In this document: positions 17,457 to 28,251 of the stretch, piece by piece
Layout of the letters: each line of letters starts with the position of its first letter
How positions within the stretch are numbered: position 1 is the first letter of the stretch
Source: Pseudomonadota bacterium
GTDB taxonomy: Bacteria > Pseudomonadota > Gammaproteobacteria > Burkholderiales > Burkholderiaceae_C
Assembly: GCA_022566735.1 (NCBI GenBank)
Contig: JADFIG010000026.1
Span: 1 to 52,149, forward strand
Reading direction: 5' to 3'
Length of the DNA: 52,149 bases
Program-made: the position numbers and the translations under genes
Notes under the pieces: model-generated
Told to the model about the DNA's origin: nothing
The model's database searches: none
What the model saw: only the letters and a program-made list of their open reading frames with translations

Positions 17457-19010
17457 TCAGGCCCGCGGCGCGGCGCTGAGGCGGAAGGCCGCGATGGCCT
17501 CCAGCAGCGACTCGGCCTGCACGCTGAGTTGCGCGGCCGTGCTCGCGCCCTCCTGCACCAGGGCGGCGTTCTGCTGGGTGGCATGGTCCATCTGCGAGAC
17601 GGCCTGCCCGACCTGGCCCACGCCCTCGGTCTGCTGCACGCTGGACGTGGTGATGCCCCGCACGATGTCGGCCACGTGCTGGATGGCCGAGACGGTGTCG
17701 GACATGGCGCGGCCGGCCTCGTCGACCAGCCGGGTGCCGCGCTCGACCTGCTCGCCGCTGCTGGTGATCAGGCCCTTGATCTCGCGTGCCGCCTCGGCGG
17801 AGCGCTGCGCCAGGCTGCGCACCTCGGCGGCCACCACGGCGAAGCCGCGGCCCTGCTCACCGGCGCGGGCGGCTTCCACCGCCGCGTTCAGCGCCAGGAT
17901 GTTGGTCTGGAAGGCGATGCTGTCGATCACCCCGATGATGTCGCCGATCTGGCGGCTGCTGGACTGGATGCCGCGGATGCTGTCGACCACCTGGCCCATG
18001 ACCGAGCCGCTGTGGCTGGCCGCCTCGGAAGCGCCTCCGGCCAGGACACTGGCTTCGCGCGACTGCTCGGCGTTGTGGCCCATGGCCTCGCTGAGCTGGC
18101 CCATGGTGGCGGCCGTCTGCTCCAGGGCCGCGGCCTGGCGCTGGGTGCGGTCGCTGAGGTCGCGGTTGCCATGGGCGATGTGGCGGCTGGTGGCGGCCAC
18201 CACCTCGGCGTTGTGCTGCACCGCCTGCACCGTCCGGGTCAGCGATCGCTGCAGCTGCAACAGGGCGCTGGACAGCGTCGTCATCTCGTCGCGGCCCTGG
18301 GGGCGGATGTCCTCGCACAGGTCGCCATCGGCCATGCGGTGCACCGAAGCCACCGACTGCTGCAGCGGCCCGAGGATGGAGCGGATGGTCACCCCGAACA
18401 GCACGACGGACAGCAGCGCCGTGACGCCGAACACCAGCGCCAGCCCCCACTGGCTGCGCGCCACCACGGCGGTGAAGTCCTGGGTGCGGCGCTCGGCCAG
18501 GGCCGCGGCCACCTTCACGGTCTTGTCGACCTCCTGGCGTTGCGACAGGTAGAGGGCATTGAGCTCGGGCACCTCCAGGCGCAGATCCTCCGAGCCCATG
18601 CGCCCGGCCATCTCGGCCACCTGCCGAGCCTTGGCGATGAAGGCCAGCGCGCGCTGGTGCTGTGCCCCCAGCATGGCGGCCCGCACGGGCTCAGGCACGT
18701 TCGGCTGCTGCTGCCAGAAGGCCACGCGCTCGCCGTACTCCTTGGCCAGCCGGGCGATCTCGGCCTGGCCCTGCACTGCCGACAGGCTGCCCTCGACCAG
18801 CTGCGAGAGCACCAGCCGCATCTCGATGAGGTACATGGGCGGCGGCAGGATGTCGGCCACCGCGTCCTTGCTGAGCCCCACGTCTTCGCTGATGCGCGTC
18901 AGCTGCGAGGCACAGAAGAAGCCCGCCGCCACGCACAGGAAGACGGACAGGAGGTTGAACGCCGCCAGGCCCTGCAGGCGGCGAAGGAAGCTGACATGTC
19001 TGAGCCACAT
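17457..19010 (-). CDS. Methyl-accepting chemotaxis protein
   Basis: A 517-residue chemoreceptor: first membrane helix at about 12-34, periplasmic helical domain to about 185, second helix at about 188-210, HAMP ([17 protein letters not shown]) and a methyl-accepting coiled coil. The tip sequence [20 protein letters not shown] is the same as in the chemoreceptor at 10,895-12,451, but the sensor domains differ, so the two receive different signals. It stands alone, converging on the hypothetical gene ending at 17,408. No che genes are in the window. Confidence 0.9.
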   Translation of the reverse strand: MWLRHVSFLRRLQGLAAFNLLSVFLCVAAGFFCASQLTRISEDVGLSKDAVADILPPPMYLIEMRLVLSQLVEGSLSAVQGQAEIARLAKEYGERVAFWQQQPNVPEPVRAAMLGAQHQRALAFIAKARQVAEMAGRMGSEDLRLEVPELNALYLSQRQEVDKTVKVAAALAERRTQDFTAVVARSQWGLALVFGVTALLSVVLFGVTIRSILGPLQQSVASVHRMADGDLCEDIRPQGRDEMTTLSSALLQLQRSLTRTVQAVQHNAEVVAATSRHIAHGNRDLSDRTQRQAAALEQTAATMGQLSEAMGHNAEQSREASVLAGGASEAASHSGSVMGQVVDSIRGIQSSSRQIGDIIGVIDSIAFQTNILALNAAVEAARAGEQGRGFAVVAAEVRSLAQRSAEAAREIKGLITSSGEQVERGTRLVDEAGRAMSDTVSAIQHVADIVRGITTSSVQQTEGVGQVGQAVSQMDHATQQNAALVQEGASTAAQLSVQAESLLEAIAAFRLSAAPRA

Positions 19011-19222
19011 CGTTGTGTCTTTCGGAAAGGCGCTTTCTCCGTTGAAAGCGTCCCCCGAGCTTGGCGCAATCCGCCCAAGCCATCACACCGAACAGCGGGG
19101 ATTTTTCCGCACTGCAGCAACAAATGCACACCGCTGCGGCGGCCCCGCCACAAGCCCTGCCACCCGCCGCGCCAGACCGGCCCTGAGGCCTGACGCACTG
19201 AGGCCCTGACGGGATGAGCGCC

Positions 19223-20053
19223 TCAGTCCTTGAACTCCGGCGTCTGCTTGGCCATGGAGGCCATCATCGCCGTCATCAGGTCCTTGGACATCAGCATGGC
19301 CGCGTTCCAGCTGGCCATGTACTGCAGGCCATCGGCCACGCTGTGGTCGCGGGTGTGGTTGAGGATTTCCTTGGTGCCGCGGATGGACAGCGGCGACTTG
19401 GCCGCGATCTGCAGCGCGATCTCGCGCACGCCGGCGTGCAGGTCTTCGCGCGTGGCGAACACGCGGTTGACCAGGCCGATGCGCAGCGCTTCCTCGGCCT
19501 CGACCTTGCGGCCGGTGTAGGCCAGCTCGCGCACCAGGCCCTGGCTGCCGATGAGTTTGGGCAAGCGCTGCAGCGTGCCCACGTCGGCCACCATGCCGAT
19601 GTCGATTTCCTTGATGGTGAAGTAGGCGTCGGCGCTGCAATAGCGCATGTCGGCGCAGCTCACCAGGTCCACGCCACCGCCCACGCAGCCCGTGTGGATG
19701 GCGGCCAGCACGGGCTTGCGGCAACGCTCCAGGCTGGTCAGGGTGTCTTGCAGCTCCAGGATGAGCGCACGCAGCTTCTCGCGCATGCGGCCATCGCAAT
19801 CGTCCTGGATCTGGCCTTGCAGGCCCATCATCATCGTCAGGTCGATGCCCGAGGTGAAGTGCTTGCCCTCGCCTTGCAGCACCACGGCGCGGACCTCGGG
19901 CGTGCGGTCGGCCCACTGCATGGCGCTGCGGATGTCCTGCCACATCTGCCAGTTCATGGCATTGGCCTTGTCCGGCCGGTTCAGGGTGACGGTGGCGACC
20001 TTGTCGGCCAGGGACAGGCGGAGGGTGTCGAGCGTGGGGATGGCGTTGGGCAT
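19223..20053 (-). CDS. Crotonase family, delta(3,5)-delta(2,4)-dienoyl-CoA isomerase-like
   Basis: A 276-residue crotonase. The oxyanion-hole segment is GKHFTSGIDL, and the second signature reads CADMRYCSADAYF, then KEIDIG, then VADVGTLQRLPKLIG. The three acidic residues used by mammalian ECH1 (Asp in ADMRYC, Glu in KEID, Asp in ADVGTL) are all present, which points to dienoyl-CoA isomerase rather than hydratase. The ATG at 20053 follows CAGGAGA. It is the last gene of an operon with an NTF2-like gene (20 bp upstream) and fadH; both enzymes process unsaturated acyl-CoAs for beta-oxidation. Confidence 0.8.
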   Translation of the reverse strand: MPNAIPTLDTLRLSLADKVATVTLNRPDKANAMNWQMWQDIRSAMQWADRTPEVRAVVLQGEGKHFTSGIDLTMMMGLQGQIQDDCDGRMREKLRALILELQDTLTSLERCRKPVLAAIHTGCVGGGVDLVSCADMRYCSADAYFTIKEIDIGMVADVGTLQRLPKLIGSQGLVRELAYTGRKVEAEEALRIGLVNRVFATREDLHAGVREIALQIAAKSPLSIRGTKEILNHTRDHSVADGLQYMASWNAAMLMSKDLMTAMMASMAKQTPEFKD

Positions 20054-20073
20054 GTCTTGTGTCTCCTGGGTCT

Positions 20074-20511
20074 TCAACCCTTGTAAGCCGGCAGGAAGGC
20101 GGCCAGGCGGGCGCCCATCTCGGCGCCCAGGGCCTGCAGGCCGTTGAAGGGGCGCACCATGACCTCGAAATCGACGATGCGGCCCTGCGCGTCGAAAGCG
20201 ATCATGTCGATGCCCTTGAGCGACTTGTCGCCCACCGTCGCGCTGAACTCCAGCACCACGTTGAGGCCGTCGTCGCTGGCGAAGCTGCGGTGGTAGGTGA
20301 AGTCCTGGAACACCGTCAGCACGGTGCCCAGGATCAGGTGGACGGCCGCGGCGCTCTTGTACGGCTTGAAGGCCATGGGCGAGCGGAAGCAGGCCTCGTC
20401 GTGGAGGATGCCGGGCAGGGCCGAGAGGTCGCGCGCAGCGACCATCTCGTGCCACTGGCGCAGCGAGGCCTGCACGGCCGGTGTAAGCGAAGTCGGGATG
20501 TGCGCGTGCAT
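20074..20511 (-). CDS. NTF2/SnoaL-like protein
   Basis: A 145-residue protein with the alpha+beta cone of the NTF2-like superfamily: N-terminal helix (ASLRQWHEMVAARDLSALPGIL), the HDEACFRSPMAFKPY strand region, and the FDAQGRIVDFEVMVRP sheet ending. Members are either small enzymes (isomerases, hydratases) or binding domains. It lies between fadH and a dienoyl-CoA isomerase-like gene in one operon, so a role with acyl-CoA intermediates is plausible but unproven. Confidence 0.75.
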   Translation of the reverse strand: MHAHIPTSLTPAVQASLRQWHEMVAARDLSALPGILHDEACFRSPMAFKPYKSAAAVHLILGTVLTVFQDFTYHRSFASDDGLNVVLEFSATVGDKSLKGIDMIAFDAQGRIVDFEVMVRPFNGLQALGAEMGARLAAFLPAYKG

Positions 20512-20556
20512 GGTCGCCCTCTCGCGGAGTGTGGTGTCACGTGGTGTGTTGTCGTG

Positions 20557-22647
<2,091 letters not shown>

Positions 22648-22678
22648 TCAGGGATGGCCGCGAGGCAGCAAAGCAACT

Positions 22679-22694
22679 ATGCAACCAGTTGCAT
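22679..22694. promoter_or_regulatory. Palindrome ATGCAACCAGTTGCAT (fadH-proximal PadR-type operator)
   Basis: A perfect ATGCAAC-N2-GTTGCAT palindrome, 85 bp before fadH. Its arms are identical to those of the site at 22732-22747. PadR-family regulators bind palindromes of this size, and a padR-type gene is adjacent. Confidence 0.65.
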
Positions 22695-22731
22695 TTCCGC
22701 CGATCAGCAATGTAGGGGATTCGGCGCGAAC

Positions 22732-22747
22732 ATGCAACTGGTTGCAT
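22732..22747. promoter_or_regulatory. Palindrome ATGCAACTGGTTGCAT (padR-proximal operator)
   Basis: Second ATGCAAC-N2-GTTGCAT site, 53 bp (about five helical turns) from the first. It covers the -35 position of the likely padR-type gene promoter (-10 TAGACT at 22766-22771), so binding should block the regulator's own transcription. Confidence 0.65.
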
Positions 22748-22765
22748 GGTTGCACGCGGGCCGTT

Positions 22766-22771
22766 TAGACT
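22766..22771 (+). promoter_or_regulatory. -10 element (TAGACT) of the PadR-type gene
   Basis: TAGACT ends 7 nt before the ATG at 22779, with TTGCAT (22742-22747) 18 bp upstream as a weak -35. No ribosome-binding site is visible, suggesting a leaderless mRNA. Confidence 0.4.
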
Positions 22772-22778
22772 GGGCGCC

Positions 22779-23321
22779 ATGTCCCTGGCCCACGCACTGC
22801 TGACCTCCCTGCTGGAGAAGTCTTCTTCCGGCTACGAGCTGGCCCGCCGCTTCGACAAGTCCATCGGCTTTTTCTGGCGCGCCACCCACCAGCAGATCTA
22901 CCGCGAGCTGGCCCGCATGGAAGCCGCGGGCTGGATCAGCTCCGAGGCCGCCCCCGACGGCGGGCGCACCCGCAAGAAGCTCTACCAGGTCCGCCCGGCC
23001 GGCCGCAAGGAGCTCAAGCGCTGGGCGCGCGAGCCCGCCCCCATGGTCGAGATGCGCGACGAACTCATGGTGCGCCTGCGTGCCGACGCCGTCATCGGGC
23101 CGCTGGGCCTGGACCACGAAATCGAGCGCCGCGCCGCCCTGCACGCCGACAAGCTCGCCGCCTACGAAGCCATCGAGGCACGTGACTTCCCGCCCGGCGT
23201 CGAACTCTCGCGCGAGGCCCGCCTGCAGCACCTCATCCTCAAGACCGGCATCATGTACGAAGCCAGTTGGGTGGCCTGGTCCCGCGAGGCCTTGGGCGTG
23301 TTGCGAGAAACCGATCGCTGA
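22779..23321 (+). CDS. PadR-family transcriptional regulator
   Basis: A 180-residue regulator. The N-terminal winged helix (about 1-85) has the family wording: LAHALLTSLLEKSSSGYELARRFDKS, then THQQIYRELARMEAAGWI and the wing GRTRKKLYQVRPAG. The C-terminal helical dimerisation region (about 95-175) matches the Vir_act_alpha_C type. It lies divergent from the fadH operon, with two ATGCAAC-N2-GTTGCAT palindromes in the 188-bp gap, and so most likely represses fadH and itself, perhaps relieved by an unsaturated acyl-CoA or related aromatic compound (inference). Confidence 0.88.
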   Translation: MSLAHALLTSLLEKSSSGYELARRFDKSIGFFWRATHQQIYRELARMEAAGWISSEAAPDGGRTRKKLYQVRPAGRKELKRWAREPAPMVEMRDELMVRLRADAVIGPLGLDHEIERRAALHADKLAAYEAIEARDFPPGVELSREARLQHLILKTGIMYEASWVAWSREALGVLRETDR

Positions 23322-23414
23322 ACTGATCGCTGCCCCGGTCGCTGCCCCAGCCCACCGCCTCCAGCCCCTGACAGGCGGCCCGCTCGCGGCCCCACCGCCC
23401 AGGCAACTTCGGCC

Positions 23415-24158
23415 TCAATCCGGCGCGGCCGCCCGCGCCTCGCGCTGCCGCAAGCTCGGCTGGCTGAAGGGCAGACGCAAGCGCGCCTGCTCGATGCGCA
23501 GGGGCATGGGCACCATCGGGCCCAGCAGTCGGAAAGCCATCTGCCGGCTCACCGCCACGGCCAGGTCGGCATGGACCTCGGGCCGCAGGTCCAGCACCAC
23601 GTCCAGCGGCACCTGCAGCGGCGCCCGCAAGGCCCCGCTCACGTGGGCGTCGAGGTCCAGCGGCACATCGAGGCGGACGGGCACATCCAGCCGGATCGGC
23701 ACCGCCACGGTCAGCGGCACCGTCACCTCGAAGCGCGGCAGCCAGCTGAGCACCGGCACGCTGAGCTGCAGCGAGGTGCGCACCGGCACGGTCTGTTCGA
23801 CGCGCACCCGCGTCGCCACCGGCACCACGGTGTGCAGCCGCACCTGGGCCTCCAGGCTGTCAGACACCTCGGCAGAGAGGGTCTGGCGCAGGGGCACCCG
23901 CACATGGGGCGCGATGTCCAGCCGCGTGCGCAAAGGCCCCTGCACCTCGGCCAGCGCGTTCAAGCCAGCCGGCAGACGCAGCCGCACCGGCTGCTCGCGC
24001 AGGTCGATGAGCGCATCCCAGCGCGCATGGACATACCACGTCGCCGCCAGCATCAGCGCCAGCCACAGCAGCAGCACCGCGCCGCCCACCAGGAGCAGCG
24101 CCACAGGCCGCACCGGACGATGCCAGCCGCGCGGCGCCCCGCCGTGCGCCACCGCCAT
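23415..24158 (-). CDS. Membrane-anchored beta-repeat protein of unknown function (second of a pair)
   Basis: A 247-residue protein with a short Arg-rich cytoplasmic N-terminus, one transmembrane helix at about 19-43 (VALLLVGGAVLLLWLALMLAA), and a periplasmic region of repeated short alternating-residue strands separated by Pro, such as TVAVPIRLDVPVRLDVPLDL. The pattern suggests a stacked beta structure. The ATG at 24158 lies 11 bp after the stop of a paralogous gene of the same design. I do not recognise the family; it could be a scaffold or envelope protein. Confidence 0.6.
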   Translation of the reverse strand: MAVAHGGAPRGWHRPVRPVALLLVGGAVLLLWLALMLAATWYVHARWDALIDLREQPVRLRLPAGLNALAEVQGPLRTRLDIAPHVRVPLRQTLSAEVSDSLEAQVRLHTVVPVATRVRVEQTVPVRTSLQLSVPVLSWLPRFEVTVPLTVAVPIRLDVPVRLDVPLDLDAHVSGALRAPLQVPLDVVLDLRPEVHADLAVAVSRQMAFRLLGPMVPMPLRIEQARLRLPFSQPSLRQREARAAAPD

Positions 24159-24169
24159 CGCCCCGACCC

Positions 24170-24997
24170 TCACGGCGCGGCGCCGGACGGTCGGCGCAGG
24201 GTCATGGTGACGGCCTCGAAGGGCACGGTCAGGTCCATCAGGTCCAGCCCAGCCTGCACCTGCTGCTGCGGGAAGGTCAGGCGCGCCTCCACCGGCTCGG
24301 TCACCGGCAGGCGCATGGCCTCGCGGATCGGCACCTGGGTCTGCACCACGGTGTCGATGCGGGTGCGCAGCGGCTCGGTGACCCGGACCTCGGCCTGGGT
24401 GCTCAGGGCGATGGGCAGGTCCTGGCGCACCGGGATCACCACGTCCACCGGCACATCGGCCTTCACCGGCACCCGCCCCTGGATGGGCAAGGTCAGACCG
24501 ATGCCCAGCACCCGGGTGCGCACCTGCGTGTCGATGTCCACCGTCTGGTCGATGTGGATGGTCTGGCGCACCGGCACCTCCAGGCGCACGGGCACGATGG
24601 TGTCGATGCTCACCTGCACGGGGATGGGGTCTTTCAGCGGGATGAGCAACTCCTGCTGGATCGGCACCCTGACCGGCAGGGTCTGGTCGATGCGCACCGC
24701 CACCTGGCGGCTGAGCTCGGCGCGCACGGCCAGGGACTCGGGCAGGCGCACCAGGGCCTGCTGCTCCCGCAACACCACCTGCGCGGCCAGATGGTGCCAG
24801 GCCCACCACCCCGCGGCCACCGCCAGGGCCGACATCAGCACCAGCAGCAAGGCTGCCGTCAGGATGAGGTGGCGCCAGGTGATGGTGTGGCCATACACCG
24901 CCAGCATGGGCGAGGCGGCGTCGTGGGGGGCGGGGCTGTCTGCGGGAGGGAGGTCGGCGGGAGGGAGGCTCACGCGGCGACTATGCCACGAGGCCAC
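24170..24997 (-). CDS. Membrane-anchored beta-repeat protein of unknown function (first of a pair)
   Basis: Up to 275 residues from a GTG start; an ATG at 24907 would give 245 residues, close to its paralogue. One transmembrane helix (about 43-66) precedes a periplasmic domain built of Val/Ile-rich alternating strands: LPVRVPIQQELLIPLKDPI, VPVRLEVPVRQTIHIDQTV, VPVKADVPVDVVIPVRQDL. The repeat step is roughly 10-12 residues. The next gene, 11 bp downstream, repeats the same topology and style, so the pair arose by duplication and is probably coexpressed. No Cys and no obvious catalytic motif; function unknown. Confidence 0.6.
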   Translation of the reverse strand: MASWHSRRVSLPPADLPPADSPAPHDAASPMLAVYGHTITWRHLILTAALLLVLMSALAVAAGWWAWHHLAAQVVLREQQALVRLPESLAVRAELSRQVAVRIDQTLPVRVPIQQELLIPLKDPIPVQVSIDTIVPVRLEVPVRQTIHIDQTVDIDTQVRTRVLGIGLTLPIQGRVPVKADVPVDVVIPVRQDLPIALSTQAEVRVTEPLRTRIDTVVQTQVPIREAMRLPVTEPVEARLTFPQQQVQAGLDLMDLTVPFEAVTMTLRRPSGAAP

Positions 24998-25128
24998 CCA
25001 GCCCCCGCTAAGATGCCCACCTGCTGACGCCGCAACGCCCCTGGCTCGGCCGGCGCCTCAGTCCGCGACATGCGCCCCCCCCGCGGGTTCTGCCTTGCCC
25101 AGCATCCCCTCGTCCCCTACCCCCGACC

Positions 25129-25368
25129 GTGCCAGACCAGCCGCCCCCGACCTCGCTGCTCACCCAGCCCCTGTTCGAACTCGCCACCGCCCAGGCCGTC
25201 TTCGCCGCCCTGCAGGCGCGCGCCAGGGCGCAAGGAGTTGCGCTGCGCGCGCCGCCGCCTGAGCCCACCAGCTGCTGCGGCCGCGGCTGCCATGGCTGCG
25301 TCTGGGAGGGCTTCTACGCCGCCGCCACCTGCTGGCGCGACGAGGCCCTGCTCCTGCTGGCAGACTGA
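25129..25368 (+). CDS. Small oxidoreductase-like Cys-rich protein (PF09791-like)
   Basis: A 79-residue protein, GTG start, with PPEPTSCCGRGCHGCVWEGFY, the conserved Pro-x-Pro/Cys4 motif of the oxidoreductase-like domain family. The Cys cluster could bind metal or act in redox. It stands between the beta-repeat pair and the T6SS cluster, with no clear link to either. Domain name is recall-based. Confidence 0.7.
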   Translation: MPDQPPPTSLLTQPLFELATAQAVFAALQARARAQGVALRAPPPEPTSCCGRGCHGCVWEGFYAAATCWRDEALLLLAD

Positions 25369-25425
25369 AGCCCGCCGGCCGGAGGCCTCGGCACACCGAC
25401 GCACCGGCGCATCGCCGCAGCGCCC

Positions 25426-28251
25426 TCACGCCACGTCCAGGGCGAAATCCCCCTGCGGCGTCACCCCGACGTGCACCCGCCGCAAGGCCATGCCCTGCGC
25501 CATGGCGGACAGCACCTGGTCCGCCATTTGCGGCAGGAGCTGCCCGTGGAGGATGTGGTCGACCGCGCGGGCACCGGTGTCCACCTCGGTGCAGCGCGCC
25601 AGCACGCTGTCGATCAAGGCCTCGTCGTAGGAGAAGCTCGCCTGGTGGCGATCCCGCACACGCTCTGCGATGCGCGCCAGCTTGAGGCGGATGACCTCGG
25701 CCAGCACGTCGTCGTGCAGGGGGTGGTAGGGCACCACCTTCGTGCGCCCCACGAAGGCCGGCTTGAAGGCCTGGTAGAGCACCGGCCGCAAGGCCTCGGC
25801 CAGCGCCTCCGCGTCCGGCATGGCATGCGGCGGCAGCATCACCGGCCCACCCGCCTCGTCGTCCTGCACCAGGCAGGACCGCATGATCTGCTGCGAGCCC
25901 ACGTTCGACGTCAGGATGATCAAGGTGTGCCGGAAGTCGATCTCGCGGCCCTCCGCATCGTCCATGCGCCCCTTGTCGAACACCTGGAAGAACAGCTCCA
26001 GCACGTCCGGGTGCGCCTTCTCGACCTCGTCCAGCAGAAGCACGCTGTAGGGCTTGCGCCGCACCGCCTCGGTCAGCACGCCCCCCTGCCCATGCCCCAC
26101 GTAACCGGGTGGCGAGCCCTTGAGGCCGCTGACACTGTGCGCCTCCTGGTACTCGCTCATGTTGATGGTGATGAGGTTGCGCTCGCCGCCATAGAGGCTG
26201 TCGGCCAGGGCCAGCGCGGTTTCGGTCTTGCCCACGCCGCTGGGGCCCACGAAGAGGAAGACACCGCGCGGCCTGCTCGGATCCTCCAGCCCCGCGAAAG
26301 CCGTCCGCACCCGCTGCACCACCGCGTCCAGCGCATGACCTTGTCCGATGACGCGCGCCGCCAAGGTCGCCGGGAGCTCGCGCACGGCCTGGACCTCGTC
26401 TTGCAACATGCGCCCCAGGGGCACCCCGGTCCAGGACGACACGATGTCGGCCACCACCTGGGCATCGACCTGCAAGGGCACCAGCGGCCCCTCGCCTGGC
26501 ACGCGCTGCTGCTGTGCGGCCAGCACCTGCTGGAGGCGCTGCAACTCGGCACGCCACGCTGCCGGACCGGTGCACCCGGCATCACGGACCTCATCACCGC
26601 CCCGCGCACCGTCTCCCTGCCCCTCGGCACCCCGGATCTGACGGCGCAGGCGCAGGATGTCTTCCACCAGTTGCTGCTCGCGCAACCAACGGTCTTCGTC
26701 ACGCGACAGACGCGCCTGCACGTCCAGGCGCTGCATGCCCAGGGCATCGAGGCGCGCACCATGGCTGGCCACGTGCCGGGCCGGGTCCGCGGCGGGCAAC
26801 CCCGCGTCCAGCTCCGCTTGCAGGGCCCGCGATTCGGCATCGATCTGCGCCAGCCAGCGGTGCCCATCCTCGATGCGGGCCGGCGTGCTGCCTTGCCCCA
26901 GCGCCACCCGCGCGCACGCGGTGTCCAGCAGGCTGACGGCCTTGTCGGGCAACTGCCGCTCCGCGATGTAGCGCGCCGACAGGCGCACCGCCTCGGTGAT
27001 GGCCTCATCGAGCAAAGACACCCCGAAGTGCTGCGCCATCACCGGCGCCATGGCACGCAACATGGCCACGGCCACCGGCTCGCTGGGCTCATCCACCCTG
27101 ATCGTCTGGAAGCGTCGCGCCAAGGCCCCATCTTTGTCGATGTGCAGCTTGTACTCGCTCCAGGTCGTCGCCGCGATCGTCCGCAACTCGCCGCGGGCCA
27201 GGGCCGGCTTGAGCAGGTTGGCCGCGTCATGCCCCCCCGCCGCGCCCCCGGCACCGAGGAGTGTGTGCGCCTCGTCGATGAACAGCACGATGGGGTGCGG
27301 GCTGCGCAGCACCTCGGCCATCACGCCCTGGAGGCGCGCTTCGAACTCCCCCTTGACCGACGCACCCGCCTGCAGCAGGCCGATGTCCAGCGCGTGGATG
27401 GCCACGCCTTGCAAAGCCGGCGGCACATCCCCCCCGGCCATGCGCAAGGCCAGCCCCTCGACAACGGCGGTCTTGCCCACGCCAGGCTCACCCACCAGCA
27501 GCGGGTTGTTCTGGCGTCGACGCAACAGGATGTCCATGGTCTGGCGGATTTCGGCATCTCGCCCGATGACCGGGTCGAGTGCGCCGCTGCGAGCCCGCTC
27601 CGTGAGGTTGAGGGTGAACTGGTCCAGGGCCGGCGTGGGGGCGCCCTGCCGACCAGACCAGCCGCTGCGGCCACCGTCCCCACGGCCATCCCCGCGACCA
27701 TCCCCGAGCCCGCCCCCCAGGCCACCCCCATCTCCGCGTGCCGCCCCAGCCGTCGCCATCACCACCGGCACGACCGCCTCCGGTGACGCCTGTGTGAGCG
27801 CCTCCCATCGGTGCTTGAACTCATCCAGGGGCAGGCCGCGCAAGCGCGCCGAAGTCTGCGCCGCCAGCTGCGCCAGCGTGGGCTCGGTCAGCCAGGCGAG
27901 CAGCAGGTGAGCGCTGCGGATGCGCCCCGGCGGCGACGCCAGCGAGGCCAGCAACCAGGCCTGCTCCAGCAGCAGCGGCACATGCACGGAGAACACCGGC
28001 GGACGCGGACTGCGACGCGTCTCCCGCCGCAACTCGGCTTCCAGGTCCTCGCACAACCCGTCGATCGGCACCTCGGCGTGCCGGCACAGCAAGGTGACGT
28101 CATTGACCGGCTGCCTCAGCAAGGCCAGAAACAGGTGCTCCAGGTCGACTTCGTGGTGGCCACGCTGTTGACACTGGGCCACGGCCTGTTCGGCTGCACG
28201 CCGCGCGGTGTCGTTGAGTTTGGAGATCAGCAGTTCGAGGGAGTGGGACAT
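25426..28251 (-). CDS. tssH: T6SS ATPase ClpV (TssH)
   Basis: A 941-residue AAA+ protein. The N-domain (about 1-160) binds the contracted sheath; the first ATPase module has Walker A GEPGVGKT at 254-261 and a VLFIDEAHTLLG Walker B; a coiled-coil middle domain follows; the second module has Walker A GPSGVGKT with Lys675 and VLLLDEVEKAHPDV. The length is slightly above the usual 870-900, owing to Gly/Asp/Arg-rich linker residues near 175-205. It disassembles the TssB/TssC sheath for reuse. Its start overlaps tssG by 25 bp, and it is the last gene of the minus-strand T6SS operon. Confidence 0.95.
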   Translation of the reverse strand: MSHSLELLISKLNDTARRAAEQAVAQCQQRGHHEVDLEHLFLALLRQPVNDVTLLCRHAEVPIDGLCEDLEAELRRETRRSPRPPVFSVHVPLLLEQAWLLASLASPPGRIRSAHLLLAWLTEPTLAQLAAQTSARLRGLPLDEFKHRWEALTQASPEAVVPVVMATAGAARGDGGGLGGGLGDGRGDGRGDGGRSGWSGRQGAPTPALDQFTLNLTERARSGALDPVIGRDAEIRQTMDILLRRRQNNPLLVGEPGVGKTAVVEGLALRMAGGDVPPALQGVAIHALDIGLLQAGASVKGEFEARLQGVMAEVLRSPHPIVLFIDEAHTLLGAGGAAGGHDAANLLKPALARGELRTIAATTWSEYKLHIDKDGALARRFQTIRVDEPSEPVAVAMLRAMAPVMAQHFGVSLLDEAITEAVRLSARYIAERQLPDKAVSLLDTACARVALGQGSTPARIEDGHRWLAQIDAESRALQAELDAGLPAADPARHVASHGARLDALGMQRLDVQARLSRDEDRWLREQQLVEDILRLRRQIRGAEGQGDGARGGDEVRDAGCTGPAAWRAELQRLQQVLAAQQQRVPGEGPLVPLQVDAQVVADIVSSWTGVPLGRMLQDEVQAVRELPATLAARVIGQGHALDAVVQRVRTAFAGLEDPSRPRGVFLFVGPSGVGKTETALALADSLYGGERNLITINMSEYQEAHSVSGLKGSPPGYVGHGQGGVLTEAVRRKPYSVLLLDEVEKAHPDVLELFFQVFDKGRMDDAEGREIDFRHTLIILTSNVGSQQIMRSCLVQDDEAGGPVMLPPHAMPDAEALAEALRPVLYQAFKPAFVGRTKVVPYHPLHDDVLAEVIRLKLARIAERVRDRHQASFSYDEALIDSVLARCTEVDTGARAVDHILHGQLLPQMADQVLSAMAQGMALRRVHVGVTPQGDFALDVA

